DNA of 22,959 bases, from positions 1 to 22,959 of the IMG/VR virus record IMGVR_UViG_3300031237_000038. One strand, given 5' to 3'. The translations under genes were made by a program, and so were the position numbers. Position 1 is the first letter of the stretch, and the number at the start of each line of letters is the position of its first letter. The notes under the pieces were generated by a model. The model was not told where the DNA came from. It saw only the letters and a program-made list of their open reading frames with translations, and did not search any database. Source of the stretch: a virus. This document shows positions 6,053 through 13,478 of this stretch, in pieces.

Positions 6053-8495
6053 AGAACAGCCTGGAAAGCCCCTTGGCCTCGCGCTTCCTGTTCAGCTCCG
6101 CGGCCATCGCATCCGCCACGTCGCGGCCGATTCTTTCCCCATCTCCGCTCGCTCCGTTCACGACGATTGCTCCGGGCGCGATGTTGATGTACATTCCGGC
6201 GCCGCCGCCCACGCGCCCGCCGGTATCCAGATGCGGCGCGCCGGTGGCCCGCAATGCGCGGTCGATCTGCTGCGGACCCACCATCATCTGCTGCCGCGGA
6301 TTCAGCACCACTTCGCGGTCGTGCAGGATCGCGGGCAGCGCGCCTCCGGCTGCGGGAGCGTGCACGCGGCCCCCGCCGGCGAACTCCGGCACGGCGTTGA
6401 AGGCGCGCAGCCCTCCGGTCAGGCCGCGCGTGCCTTCCAGCTCGTTGATCCGCTTTATGGCCGAGTCGATGTGCGGGTCCATGCGCGATTTCCAGCCCAC
6501 CTTCTTCATCGCCTCGTTCACCTGCTGGCGCACCTGTTCGAGCTGGCCAATCGCGGAGAGATAATCGACCTTGTGCAGCCGGTAGGCGGACTCGATTTGC
6601 TCGATGGCGCGGAAAGCGTCGCGCTCGATCTGGTCGCGCACCTTGCGCTTCTTCCCGCGTCCCAGGAAGCCGAACAGCAGACCGAGCAGTGGGCCCAGCG
6701 CCAGGCCGATCGGACCGAACAGGAATCCAACGGACGAGAGGAGTAGCGAAGGAGCGACGGCCGCCGCGATGGCCAGCGCGCCCGCGCCAATCAGTCCGCC
6801 GGAAATAGCTCCCTTCAAGGGCGAGCCGAAACCGATTTTCCCCCCGGCCAGCATCAGCCCCGCGGGAATCAGTGCGGCCAGGCCGCCGAGTCCGCCTGCT
6901 CCGGCGGCGAGTCCCGTCGCTGTTGCGCCACCCGTGGTGCCCGTAGGCAGCCCCACTCCGCCGGTGCCTGCGCCGGCCAGCGCTGGGCCCAAGCCAAAAT
7001 TCGTGAAGTCGCCAGGCGCGAGCTGCAGGCCGGTTCTTGCATTCGGATTGAAGGGCGCCGTTCCACCAGGCCCGATGATCCCGAAGCTGCCTCCGCCACC
7101 TCCGCCGCCGAAACCGAAGAGTGAGCGCAGCGCGCCCAGGAATCCTCCGCCGCCGCCACCTCCGCCGCCCACGGCCCCGCCGGTAGCCGTGGCAGCGGCC
7201 ATCGTACGCTGGCCCAGCAGCCATCCAGCCACCATGCGCGACACCATGCTCAGGAAGCGCCCGAGGATCGCTGTCCAGATCTGGTTCATCACATCCTTCC
7301 AGCTTCGCGCCGTCAACACAGCGCGCTGGAAGAAGCTTTCAATCCCCTGGGCCATGCGTTCATAGGCCTGCTGGGCCTTCTCCGCCATTTCCAACTGAGC
7401 ATTCCGAAGACGCGCGGTCTGTTCGATCGCGCGGTCCGTCTGTTCACTCATCTCCTGCAACCACTTGGGAACGCCCTCCACTTCCGGCGGATTAGCGATG
7501 ACCTTCTTGGCCTCTTCGTTTAGTTTCCCTAGGAGCGCAGTGTTTCGCCCGTGAAGCTCCTGTACCTCCAGGAGCGTTTTGCGCCACGCGTCCGCGAATT
7601 TCTCTGCGGCCTTCACTCCCTCGTCCGCCAGCGACGCACTGATTTCCTTGCCCGTGTTCCTCGACACCTGCCCAAGTTGCGCAACCTCAGCGGTGGCCTG
7701 GGCAATTGCTGGCTGCAGGGTGGCCATTCTCTCCAATGCCCGCACCGCGGCCGCTGTAGGTTCTTCCCGGAAGCCCGTGCCCTCCGGCCCGGCCTGCACG
7801 GTTTGGGTTTGCTTTGACAACGCAAGCAGTTCGCGCCATTCCTTCTGAAGATCAGCGAGCTTTTTTTTCGCCTCTTCGATGGTACGATTCTGTTGCTCTT
7901 GAACCTTTGTGAACCGTGGGATTCCCTGTAGGCCGATCAGGTCGTATTCGTCCCTGAGTTCCTTTAACCTCTTCACCTTATCCGCCAGGATCGGGTTCAG
8001 CTTAGCCTCACTCTCCATGACCGCCTTGAGCGCGCCGTTCCAGTCGAACATCTTGTCGGTCACCTTGCCGATTTCATCGCTCAGGCTGATGATGATGGCC
8101 ACCGCCGCAGTCACCGCGGTGAACTTGAAGGCGGTGCTGAGAGCGGGGCCGATTAGCTGGGACTGCGAGATCAGCTTCTTCATCTCGCGCGGCAGCGGCA
8201 CGCCCAACTGAAAGGCCAGCAGGTCCGCCGCGTCGCGCGCGCCGTGGATGTCGTGCGTGGTTCTCTGTAGCTGCTGGCTGGCTGTGGCCATCTGCCGTTG
8301 CGAAGTCTGCAGCCGGCTTTCGAGCAGCGCCTCAGCAGTGCCCAGACCCGCCGTGGCTTTTGTGAGCTGCTCGCGGGTAATGCGCCCGGCGAGGTGCTGG
8401 CGGTTCAGATTGGCCAGGGCGATGGAAATCTTGTCCAGTCGCGCGGCGGCTTCCGCGTCGCCCACCACTTCGAATTCGGTTCTGGCTTTCGCCAT
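6051..8495 (-). CDS. Tail tape measure protein
   Basis: At 814 residues this is the longest product and lies between the tail assembly genes and the distal tail gene, the standard tape measure slot. Residues 1-110 are largely helical and polar. A hydrophobic helix follows at about 117-140 (FTAVTAAVAIIISL), then long charged helices to about 420. Residues about 440-485 are Gly-rich with runs of eight or nine glycines. A long hydrophobic Ala/Gly/Leu region spans about 530-610, as in tape measures that enter the membrane, then a basic KKRKVRDQ segment. The C-terminus has the common tape measure ending HDREVVLNPRQQMMVG. If fully helical at 1.5 angstroms per residue, the tail would be about 120 nm long. 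The first third looks less GC-rich than its neighbours. The start follows the previous TAG directly, with AGAGGA five bases upstream. Confidence 0.93.
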   Translation of the reverse strand: MAKARTEFEVVGDAEAAARLDKISIALANLNRQHLAGRITREQLTKATAGLGTAEALLESRLQTSQRQMATASQQLQRTTHDIHGARDAADLLAFQLGVPLPREMKKLISQSQLIGPALSTAFKFTAVTAAVAIIISLSDEIGKVTDKMFDWNGALKAVMESEAKLNPILADKVKRLKELRDEYDLIGLQGIPRFTKVQEQQNRTIEEAKKKLADLQKEWRELLALSKQTQTVQAGPEGTGFREEPTAAAVRALERMATLQPAIAQATAEVAQLGQVSRNTGKEISASLADEGVKAAEKFADAWRKTLLEVQELHGRNTALLGKLNEEAKKVIANPPEVEGVPKWLQEMSEQTDRAIEQTARLRNAQLEMAEKAQQAYERMAQGIESFFQRAVLTARSWKDVMNQIWTAILGRFLSMVSRMVAGWLLGQRTMAAATATGGAVGGGGGGGGGFLGALRSLFGFGGGGGGGSFGIIGPGGTAPFNPNARTGLQLAPGDFTNFGLGPALAGAGTGGVGLPTGTTGGATATGLAAGAGGLGGLAALIPAGLMLAGGKIGFGSPLKGAISGGLIGAGALAIAAAVAPSLLLSSVGFLFGPIGLALGPLLGLLFGFLGRGKKRKVRDQIERDAFRAIEQIESAYRLHKVDYLSAIGQLEQVRQQVNEAMKKVGWKSRMDPHIDSAIKRINELEGTRGLTGGLRAFNAVPEFAGGGRVHAPAAGGALPAILHDREVVLNPRQQMMVGPQQIDRALRATGAPHLDTGGRVGGGAGMYINIAPGAIVVNGASGDGERIGRDVADAMAAELNRKREAKGLSRLF

Positions 8496-8834
8496 CTATT
8501 TCCTCTGTCCGCCTCTGGCGGACGGTGAATTCAGGTCCGCGCCGCACTCCGTGCAGGTATAGAGCGCGTCGGTGGCCACCCCGCACCGCCAGCACTTGCG
8601 CTTGGCCCGAGCGCCCTCCATCACTTCATGCAGCAGCCGCAGCCCCTCGGCCTCATCCGCGGTCAGCGCCGCGCCGTTCAGCACGCCGGCATCGAGCCCG
8701 CTGCGCAGCTCCCACAGGTGCTCGATCCACCGCGCCAGGTCCGGCGGCAGCGCCACTCCCCCCGGCGAGGAGAGCGCTTTCTCCAAGGCTGCGCGGATCG
8801 CCGGATAATCCGCGCTTGTGGCAATCCATCTCAT
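8496..8834 (-). CDS. Small zinc-ribbon protein in the tail-chaperone slot
   Basis: The 112-residue product begins in a TGATG overlap with the previous stop, so it is translated by re-initiation. Residues 1-75 are predicted helical. The C-terminus is a zinc ribbon, C81-X2-C84-X9-C94-X2-C97, in KCWRCG and CTECGAD. In many long-tailed phages the second of two genes between tube and tape measure is a tail assembly chaperone fused to the first by a -1 frameshift. Here there is a stop and restart, and an unusual metal site. The last residues (PSARGGQRK) are encoded by a GTCCGCC/GGCGGAC palindrome of a repeated type, so the original C-terminus may have been different. Existence of the gene is well supported; a role in tail assembly is inferred from place only. 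Confidence 0.78.
   Translation of the reverse strand: MRWIATSADYPAIRAALEKALSSPGGVALPPDLARWIEHLWELRSGLDAGVLNGAALTADEAEGLRLLHEVMEGARAKRKCWRCGVATDALYTCTECGADLNSPSARGGQRK
8507..8523. repeat. GTCCGCC/GGCGGAC palindrome (family C)
   Basis: A perfect seven-base stem, GTCCGCC and GGCGGAC, with loop TCT. It lies inside the last codons of the zinc-ribbon gene, just before the tape measure start. Related palindromes are at 15007-15021 and 22808-22827. Confidence 0.65.
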
Positions 8835-9541
8835 CAGGCCGCTTGCTCTGCCGCCGGCGCCTCCGGAGGCTCGAACAGCGCCACCACGGCCGCCTGCTTA
8901 TGCAGCGGGTCCATGCGCCGCTTCATCTCGTCCAGGCCGGAGTAGCCGCAGTAGCCGAATGCTTCCACGATCAGCGCGTCCCACAGCCGGCAGAGTGATT
9001 CAAGCTTCAGGCCGATGCGCACCCGCGAGACGTTTTGCTCCTTCGTGCCGCGCGGCCGGAAGTACGAAATACTGACACGCTTGTAGGCCAGTTGCTCGTC
9101 GCGCGAGGGGACGCGGAAGGTGTGGCACAGCCGGTCGTGCACCCGCTCGTTCCACGCCGCCTCGAGCACCACCGTGCGGCGCTCCGCGGAAAAGGCATAG
9201 AGGTCCGGGCCTTCGCTCACATACACTTCCTGCAGCAGGGCCACGGCGCCGGCAATCACTGGCAGGGGCATGCATAGCTTCCAATCGCCCTCCGGGTAGC
9301 CCTCCACGCGCTCGATGCGCTTCTCCCACAGCTTGAGCGCGGCCACTTCGGCCTTCGATTCCGGCGTCCACGATTCGCCGCGCTGCACCATTTCCTGTTC
9401 GAGCGCGGCCACGTACTCGATCCAGTCTTCCTGGGTGATGGGTTTGAAGAAATGACGGCCGGTGCGCCCGGCAAACTTCACGCGCACCACGCGCTCGCCG
9501 GCCGCCAAATCCAAAGCTGGTTTTTCGCTTTGTTCAGACAT
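8834..9541 (-). CDS. Probable tail assembly protein between tube and tape measure
   Basis: The 235-residue product lies between the tail tube and tape measure genes, where tail assembly chaperones are usual. It has no signal peptide or membrane helix. Visible stretches include RTGRHFFKPITQEDWIEY (about residues 26-43), predicted helices around 45-80, and a basic/aromatic middle YKRVSISYFRPRGTKEQN. The C-terminus is Ala/Glu/Pro-rich. I chose the ATG at 9541 because GAGGAGGA lies three bases upstream; a GTG at 9568 is in frame but has no better site. Lambda gpG-type chaperones are usually shorter, and I found no slippery heptamer near the end, so this is not a clear gpG/gpGT pair. The specific family is not recognised. 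Confidence 0.72.
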   Translation of the reverse strand: MSEQSEKPALDLAAGERVVRVKFAGRTGRHFFKPITQEDWIEYVAALEQEMVQRGESWTPESKAEVAALKLWEKRIERVEGYPEGDWKLCMPLPVIAGAVALLQEVYVSEGPDLYAFSAERRTVVLEAAWNERVHDRLCHTFRVPSRDEQLAYKRVSISYFRPRGTKEQNVSRVRIGLKLESLCRLWDALIVEAFGYCGYSGLDEMKRRMDPLHKQAAVVALFEPPEAPAAEQAA

Positions 9542-9663
9542 CGCTCCTCCTCGTTTCCGATAATCCACGAGGCAGGGAGCAAGGCCTGCCGTGCTGCAGC
9601 TTCCCGAGAGGCAAGGCGGGAAGATTTTAAATGGCCCGATGAGCCGATGGGCCGATGGCCCGA
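9542..9663. other. Repeat-filled gap between tail tube and assembly genes
   Basis: This gap contains two hairpins. One is GGCAGG/CCTGCC at 9571-9576 and 9585-9590 with an eight-base loop. The other is TTCCCG/CGGGAA at 9601-9606 and 9617-9622 with a ten-base loop. A CCGATG-type repeat follows at 9631-9666. Neither hairpin has a T run on its minus-strand side, so I do not call a terminator, though either could stabilise an mRNA end and favour production of tail tube protein. Confidence 0.5.
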
Positions 9664-9666
9664 TTA
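9631..9666. repeat. CCGATG tandem repeat (family B, copy 1)
   Basis: Tandem units of the form (A/G)NCCGATGG: ATGGCCCGATG, AGCCGATGG, GCCGATGG and CCCGATT. The repeat ends at the stop codon of the tail tube gene. A second copy with the same unit is at 17161-17197. Confidence 0.65.
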
Positions 9667-10779
9667 CACCAGGTACGATGCGAAATCGTTGTCGGTGATG
9701 ATGGTGAACGGCGAATCGGCCACGGCCACGTCGCGGTACACCTGGTTCTCGCTGACGCCCACGCTGTACACCGCGCCGTTATCCTCGAAGCCCACCGGGG
9801 TTTCGCTGATGCGCACGTCGGGGAAGCGCACCGTCAGCTTGTGGTTCGACGTGCCCGTGCCGGCCACGATGCCCGAGTCGAACGTGAACTTCAGCTCCTT
9901 GCGCGCCTGCTGCTCGTTGGTCAGGCTGAGCATGTCGTCGATCAGGTCGCGGTTGGCGCGGTTCACGAAAAGGCCCATTTGGATCGACGCCTGGCGACTG
10001 GTGAACCACAGCATGCTGCGGAATTTTCCATCCGCGGGCGTGGTGGCGTTGGGCACATAGCCCTCGGGCAGCGCCAGGTTCTGCGTGAAGCGCAGGCTCA
10101 CTTCGCGGATGCGTTCGGTGATGTCCGTCAGCGCGCCGCCCTTGGCGCCGTACTCCACCTTCATGGCCTGCCCGCTGAAGAGCACCTGGCTCGAAAGCGC
10201 CACCAGGGTGATGGCCGTGGCCTCGTCATATTTGCCCGAGCCCACCAAATCCATGGCCATCTGGATCATTTCGCCGCGCCGCGAGGAAACGCTGAAGCCG
10301 GCCAGGGCCATCGAGGGATACAGGCGCTTGATGCGGCCGGCATCGGCCGAGCCGGTATCGATGTACACCGGGATCACCTTCACCTGGCGCACGCCCGAGC
10401 CGGCCAGCGGATTCGTGGGCCGCGAGGTGTGCGTGTAGTGTCCGGTGGCACCTTCCTGCACGCTGGTCACCTGGCTGGCAAACAGCGCGGCCGCCAAGCC
10501 CACCAGCCAGGAGTTCATGGCGAAGGGCAGGCTCATGTTGCAGTCGCGCAGGATGTGCCGCTCGCCTGCTCCATCGGGCCACTCGTGCCCGGTGAAGGCC
10601 ATGGCGCCTTCCTCCGCGCGCACCACGGAGATCTCGCCGATGGTGGCCGACTTCGGGCGGAAGGATTTTCCGGCGTTCAAGTTTGTCTGGTTGGTGGCGG
10701 TCACTCCGGGATAGGTGCCCTGCGCGATGTGCGTGAACTGCGCCCGCAAATCCTCACTGCGAATGACTTCGAATGCCAT
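9664..10779 (-). CDS. Major tail tube protein
   Basis: The 371-residue product is placed after the connector genes and before the assembly and tape measure genes, the slot of the tail tube subunit. It is beta-rich, has no membrane segment and contains repeated strand patterns such as VRQVKVIPVYIDTG, KYDEATAITLVALSS and the ending VYRDVAVADSPFTIITDN. No sheath gene precedes it, which separates this tail from the contractile tail of Mu. The ATG at 10779 has AAGGAGAG six bases upstream, one of the stronger sites in the operon and in keeping with an abundant structural protein. The assignment rests on position, size and fold impression, not on a diagnostic motif. Confidence 0.8.
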   Translation of the reverse strand: MAFEVIRSEDLRAQFTHIAQGTYPGVTATNQTNLNAGKSFRPKSATIGEISVVRAEEGAMAFTGHEWPDGAGERHILRDCNMSLPFAMNSWLVGLAAALFASQVTSVQEGATGHYTHTSRPTNPLAGSGVRQVKVIPVYIDTGSADAGRIKRLYPSMALAGFSVSSRRGEMIQMAMDLVGSGKYDEATAITLVALSSQVLFSGQAMKVEYGAKGGALTDITERIREVSLRFTQNLALPEGYVPNATTPADGKFRSMLWFTSRQASIQMGLFVNRANRDLIDDMLSLTNEQQARKELKFTFDSGIVAGTGTSNHKLTVRFPDVRISETPVGFEDNGAVYSVGVSENQVYRDVAVADSPFTIITDNDFASYLV

Positions 10780-10791
10780 CGTGGTCTCTCC

Positions 10792-11031
10792 TTAAAGGGC
10801 CGTCTTGGGCTCTTCCGTCCTGGAGCTCTGCGCCCTCTGCGCCCTCTGCGGTTCATCTGTTTCTTCCAGGATTCCCTGGTCCTTCAGCATCGCGTCCCAT
10901 TCCGCGCGCGTGACGCGCTCCGCCTTGCCGGCCTCGAATTTCCAGTGCATCGGTCCGATGACCACCGTCGAGCTGCCAAAACCTTCGCGCAGCCTCACCC
11001 ACACCCAGTCTTCCCTCTGCCGGTCGGCCAT
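10792..11031 (-). CDS. Small tail-connector region protein of unknown function
   Basis: The product is 79 residues from the ATG at 11031, chosen because GGAGGAG lies six bases upstream; an in-frame ATG at 11052 would add seven residues. The body (residues about 10-55, DWVWVRLREGFG then GPMHWKFEAGKAERVT) looks like a compact beta domain with several Trp. The last 20 residues, EPQRAQRAQSS and beyond, are encoded by a CTCTGCGCCC tandem repeat and are probably not part of the original protein. It sits between the DUF1834 gene and the tail tube, where Mu has small genes of the DUF2635 type, but I cannot confirm that family. Confidence 0.7.
   Translation of the reverse strand: MADRQREDWVWVRLREGFGSSTVVIGPMHWKFEAGKAERVTRAEWDAMLKDQGILEETDEPQRAQRAQSSRTEEPKTAL
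10826..10857 (+). repeat. CTCTGCGCCC tandem repeat (family A), in frame in a tail gene
   Basis: CTCTGCGCC is repeated almost perfectly two to three times and ends CTCTGCGGTTCATC. Read on the minus strand it encodes PQRAQRAQ near the end of the small tail-region protein. It belongs to the same family as the copies at 18512-18549 and 16821-16845. Confidence 0.7.
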
Positions 11032-11052
11032 AATTTTCTCCTCCAAATTCAT

Positions 11053-11079
11053 CTCTGCCCCTCCGCGTCCTCTGCCTCT
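11053..11079 (+). repeat. CTCTGC/CGTCCTCTGC repeat (family A), intergenic
   Basis: The sequence CTCTGCCCCTCCGCGTCCTC followed by TGCCTCT fills the space between the DUF1834 stop and the next gene. It is a diverged copy of the same family, in the same orientation as the copies at 10826 and 18512. Confidence 0.55.
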
Positions 11080-11560
11080 ATTCCCCCAGCCAGATGCCGT
11101 CGCAGCGGATCTCCAGGCTATAGAGGAACCGCCCGCGCTCGTCCGTGCCGTTGTACTCGTCGGGCATCAGCCGACAGTAGGCTGCCGCGCCCTCCGGCAG
11201 TTCGAGCTTGCGCCCGGCGAAGATGCGCTTCAGCCCCTCGATCAATTCGTACGCGCCCATCTCCGTGGGCGTGCCCTCGCGCGTGGCTTGCCCTCCGCGC
11301 AGCCCCTCCACCACGAGCTGCAGCAGGAACGAATAGCGTGCGTTGTACAGGTGCCAGGTGTCGTTCTCCGGTTCGTAGCTCCCGCCCAGGTAGATCAGCA
11401 GAATGGCCGGCGCGTTGATGATCACCTGCTCGCGCGCGAAATCCACGTTCGCTGAGGACACGGTCTGAATGTTGGCCGTGGGCACCTCGAGCGTCGGCGC
11501 CGCTTCCTTGAGCGCCGCGAGGATGGCCGCTTCCACGTCGTGAATTCGCGCCTGGCTCAT
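11078..11560 (-). CDS. Mu gp37-like connector/tail protein (DUF1834)
   Basis: This 160-residue protein follows the gpG-like gene with an ATGA overlap (ATG 11560-11558). It matches the DUF1834 pattern: an N-terminal helix starting VEAAILAALKEA, the strand pair INAPAILLIYLGGSYEP, then YNARYSFLLQLVVEGLRG, and a late ELIEGLKRIFAG helix. Mu gp37 belongs to this family. By position after the gp36-like protein it probably acts at the head-tail joint or in tail completion; its exact role is not settled for the family. There is nothing odd in its length. The family match is from memory of the motif layout. Confidence 0.8.
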   Translation of the reverse strand: MSQARIHDVEAAILAALKEAAPTLEVPTANIQTVSSANVDFAREQVIINAPAILLIYLGGSYEPENDTWHLYNARYSFLLQLVVEGLRGGQATREGTPTEMGAYELIEGLKRIFAGRKLELPEGAAAYCRLMPDEYNGTDERGRFLYSLEIRCDGIWLGE

Positions 11561-12177
11561 TCACTTTTTCTGATCGCCTCCCGCAGATGCTCTTCCACGA
11601 TGGCCGTGCCTTCCTTCTCGGTCAGCGCCGCGCCCGGCAGATAACTGCGCTTGGGCAGGAACATGTTCCGGTGGTGCGCCTTCACGAAACCAACCCCGCT
11701 AAAAATCTTCAGGCGGCGGCGCCGGCTGCGCGTCAGGTCTCCGAAATCGGAGCTGCTGATGGGATCATCAAAGCTCAGGGATTGATCGCGGCTCTTCACT
11801 TTCCGGCTGTGCCCTCGCACCATCACGCCGCGGTCGTCCACCCCTTCCTGATGAGCCAGCGCGTAGGGGAGAGTGGATTCCACGAATGCTTTGCTTCCCT
11901 GGACGCCGCTGAAGAGCGTGAGACGCAGCGCGCCCCTGGCCTGCAGGATCTGGCGCGCCGCTCCGAAGATCTTCGCCTTGCGCAGGGCGTAGCGGGGTGA
12001 AAGCTCCGCCCATGGCTGGCCCTCCGGACTCTGCTGCTTGCCGAAAGCCTGGCGCGCCGTCACCAGCATCCAATCGGCCACCGACTTGAGCACGCCCTTG
12101 ACGTTGCGGATGACGCCGGTGAGCGCGCCGATCTGCCGGCGCACCGCCTCGACGTCGAGCTTCACGTTGACGATCAT
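11557..12177 (-). CDS. Mu gpG-like virion morphogenesis protein (Phage_tail_S)
   Basis: The 206-residue product matches the phage virion morphogenesis family (Pfam PF05069). An N-terminal helix is followed by the diagnostic FGKQQSPEGQPWAELSPRYA (about residues 45-64), then the LRLTLFSGV and PYALAHQEGV strands. Family members help complete tails and join them to heads. The start directly abuts the previous stop (0-base gap). In Mu, G lies next to F, upstream of the protease, whereas here it follows the gp36-like gene, as in other mosaic Mu-like phages. The insert between residues about 115 and 170 is rich in Arg, Ser and Asp. Confidence 0.88.
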   Translation of the reverse strand: MIVNVKLDVEAVRRQIGALTGVIRNVKGVLKSVADWMLVTARQAFGKQQSPEGQPWAELSPRYALRKAKIFGAARQILQARGALRLTLFSGVQGSKAFVESTLPYALAHQEGVDDRGVMVRGHSRKVKSRDQSLSFDDPISSSDFGDLTRSRRRRLKIFSGVGFVKAHHRNMFLPKRSYLPGAALTEKEGTAIVEEHLREAIRKSE

Positions 12178-12606
12178 CTAAAAGCCCTCGAGCTTCTCAT
12201 CGTCGAACACTTCCTGCTCGTCGGCGTCCGTATGGTCGGGCTTTACCACGTCCATCTCGCTGGCCTGCTTCTTCCCGGGCTGGTCGAGCTGCGCCTTCGC
12301 CGCGGAAACGTCGCGCAGGAAACGCATGGCCTCGTCGTATTCGCTCTTCTTCACATCCTGCTGGCCGCGTCCTTCGTACAGCTTGTACACGGCCAGCACC
12401 ACGCAGAGGTCCTTCACCTGGTCGCTCACCACCAGCGGGAGGGTGTAGCGCCCGGCGGCGTAGGAATCGATGATGCCCGTGGCCTTGGCCAGCGCCTCGG
12501 TGATCTTCTCGTCGTCCACTTCGCCGCCCTGGTCGAAGTCGGTGAGCTGGACGAGTTGCGCGTTCGTCACGCGCTTCTGAATGTCGGCTTTTGTGGCGTA
12601 CGCCAT
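12178..12606 (-). CDS. Mu gp36-like connector protein (DUF1320)
   Basis: The 142-residue protein shows the DUF1320 hallmarks: the start MAYATKADIQKRV, the middle KITEALAKATGIIDSYAAGR followed by YTLPL, and a helix KDLCVVLAVYKLYEGRG. In Mu this is gp36, taken to be a head-completion or connector protein. The C-terminal 35 residues are very acidic and lysine-rich, as in a disordered tail. It starts three bases after the gp35-like stop with only a weak ribosome site, so translation is probably coupled. Confidence 0.9.
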   Translation of the reverse strand: MAYATKADIQKRVTNAQLVQLTDFDQGGEVDDEKITEALAKATGIIDSYAAGRYTLPLVVSDQVKDLCVVLAVYKLYEGRGQQDVKKSEYDEAMRFLRDVSAAKAQLDQPGKKQASEMDVVKPDHTDADEQEVFDDEKLEGF

Positions 12607-12609
12607 CGC

Positions 12610-12879
12610 TTAATTCTTGGGCGGCTCTTCCTTCTTGGGTTCGCTCTCTGCCTTGAACTTCTCGGCGGCTTCGCGCTCGATCTTCGAGAGCTTCTCGCGC
12701 TCCGCGTCTTCGGCCTTTTCGGCGGCGGTGCGCGGCCGCGACTTCAGGTCGGCCGGGGCTTCGCTGGAAACGGCCCACGGCATTTGCGCGGCCTGCTCTG
12801 CGGTGAGCTCGATGCTGTCGCCCGGCCTGAACATCTTGCCGCCTTGCAAGATGTTGGACTTCACGGTGAACTTGGCCAT
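12610..12879 (-). CDS. Mu gp35-like small protein (DUF7210-like)
   Basis: The 89-residue product starts at the ATG at 12879 with GGAGG seven bases upstream; upstream in-frame codons lack a site. Residues 1-38 hold a short beta domain, AKFTVKSNILQGG then FRPGDSIELTAEQAAQM, typical of the small DUF7210-like proteins coded beside capsid genes in Mu-like phages. Residues about 45-89 are a charged, lysine/glutamate-rich helix ending in EPKKEEPPKN. Its function is unknown. The gene stands between the secreted protein and the gp36-like gene. Confidence 0.78.
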   Translation of the reverse strand: MAKFTVKSNILQGGKMFRPGDSIELTAEQAAQMPWAVSSEAPADLKSRPRTAAEKAEDAEREKLSKIEREAAEKFKAESEPKKEEPPKN

Positions 12880-12956
12880 TTTGATTCCTCCACTGCAAGA
12901 TGCAGGGGAAGTGGTCCTCGAGGGGTCGGGGGCCACTATCCTCTGGACCCTGCGAA
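12880..12956. other. Short gap after the secreted protein gene
   Basis: This 77-base gap contains an imperfect inverted repeat, AGTGGTCC with GGCCACT (about 12909-12935), and GGTCC facing GGACC further on. There is no T run and no gene. It looks like another intergenic repeat unit, seen once in this window. Confidence 0.35.
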
Positions 12957-13448
12957 CTAATTCGTCAGCGCGCGAACGCCGGTGCCTGCAGCTTCTGTAT
13001 TCAGGCACAGCGCCTTCGCCGCCGGCACCAAGATGCCCAGCGGGATGTACCCCGGCAGCAGCGAGTTCGAAGTCGCGCCGCTAATTGTTAGCAGCGTGGT
13101 CGTACCCGTCCCGCAGTTGGTTCCCGTCCCATAGACCAGGGTTACGGCGCCGGTGGCCGCCACGGATTTGGTGACGACGATCCCGCGCACGTAAATGGAG
13201 AGCCCCGCAGCAGGGGCTGCCACCACTTGCGTGACCGTGGTATTCGTCACCTCCGCAGAGAGCGTGCTGACCTCGCCGGTCTGAATCACGCCCGTGCCGT
13301 TCGCAGTGACCCCGTCGCCCACGAAGCGCGTGCGGGCCATCTGCTGATCTCCGGACCTGCCTTGCGCCTGCGGCGACGGCCCCCACGGCTGAACCACCAG
13401 GATGGCCACCGTGAGCAGCGCCAACAGAGAAAACAATCGAGTCTTCAT
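12957..13448 (-). CDS. Protein with a signal peptide encoded within the head gene cluster
   Basis: The 163-residue product begins MKTRLFSLLALLTVAILVVQ, a basic N-end plus hydrophobic core, followed by PWGPSPQAQG with a likely signal peptidase I site after AQA (about residue 29). The rest is Thr/Gly/Ala/Val-rich and beta-like. The last 80 residues (IYVRGIVVTKSVAATGAVTL, GTNCGTGTTTLLTISG, ending in AKALCLNTEAAGTG) recall capsid-decoration or fibre domains that I have seen in phage structural proteins, with two cysteines that could pair outside the cytoplasm. A strong GGAGGAG site precedes the ATG. Export of a protein coded next to the capsid gene is odd: it could act on the host surface, or an original virion gene may have gained a leader. 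I do not recognise a function. Confidence 0.8.
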   Translation of the reverse strand: MKTRLFSLLALLTVAILVVQPWGPSPQAQGRSGDQQMARTRFVGDGVTANGTGVIQTGEVSTLSAEVTNTTVTQVVAAPAAGLSIYVRGIVVTKSVAATGAVTLVYGTGTNCGTGTTTLLTISGATSNSLLPGYIPLGILVPAAKALCLNTEAAGTGVRALTN

Positions 13449-13478
13449 GTTCCGTTTCTCCTCCTCGAGAGAATTTGC

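Noticed and set aside
8820-8860. Programmed -1 frameshift of the lambda G/GT type between tube and tape measure
   Set aside because: No slippery heptamer is visible before the stop, and the two frames are linked by a TGATG stop-restart instead.
9655-11418. Long plus-strand open frame (587 codons) opposite the tail tube and neighbours
   Set aside because: The amino-acid make-up is rich in Arg, His, Ala and Gly without domain order, there is no ribosome site, and it lies exactly opposite well-supported tail genes. It is a high-GC antisense shadow.
12957-13448. The signal-peptide protein as a host gene inserted by chance
   Set aside because: It is in the same orientation, has tight spacing and phage-like beta repeats, and stands between two phage head genes, so a phage origin is more likely.
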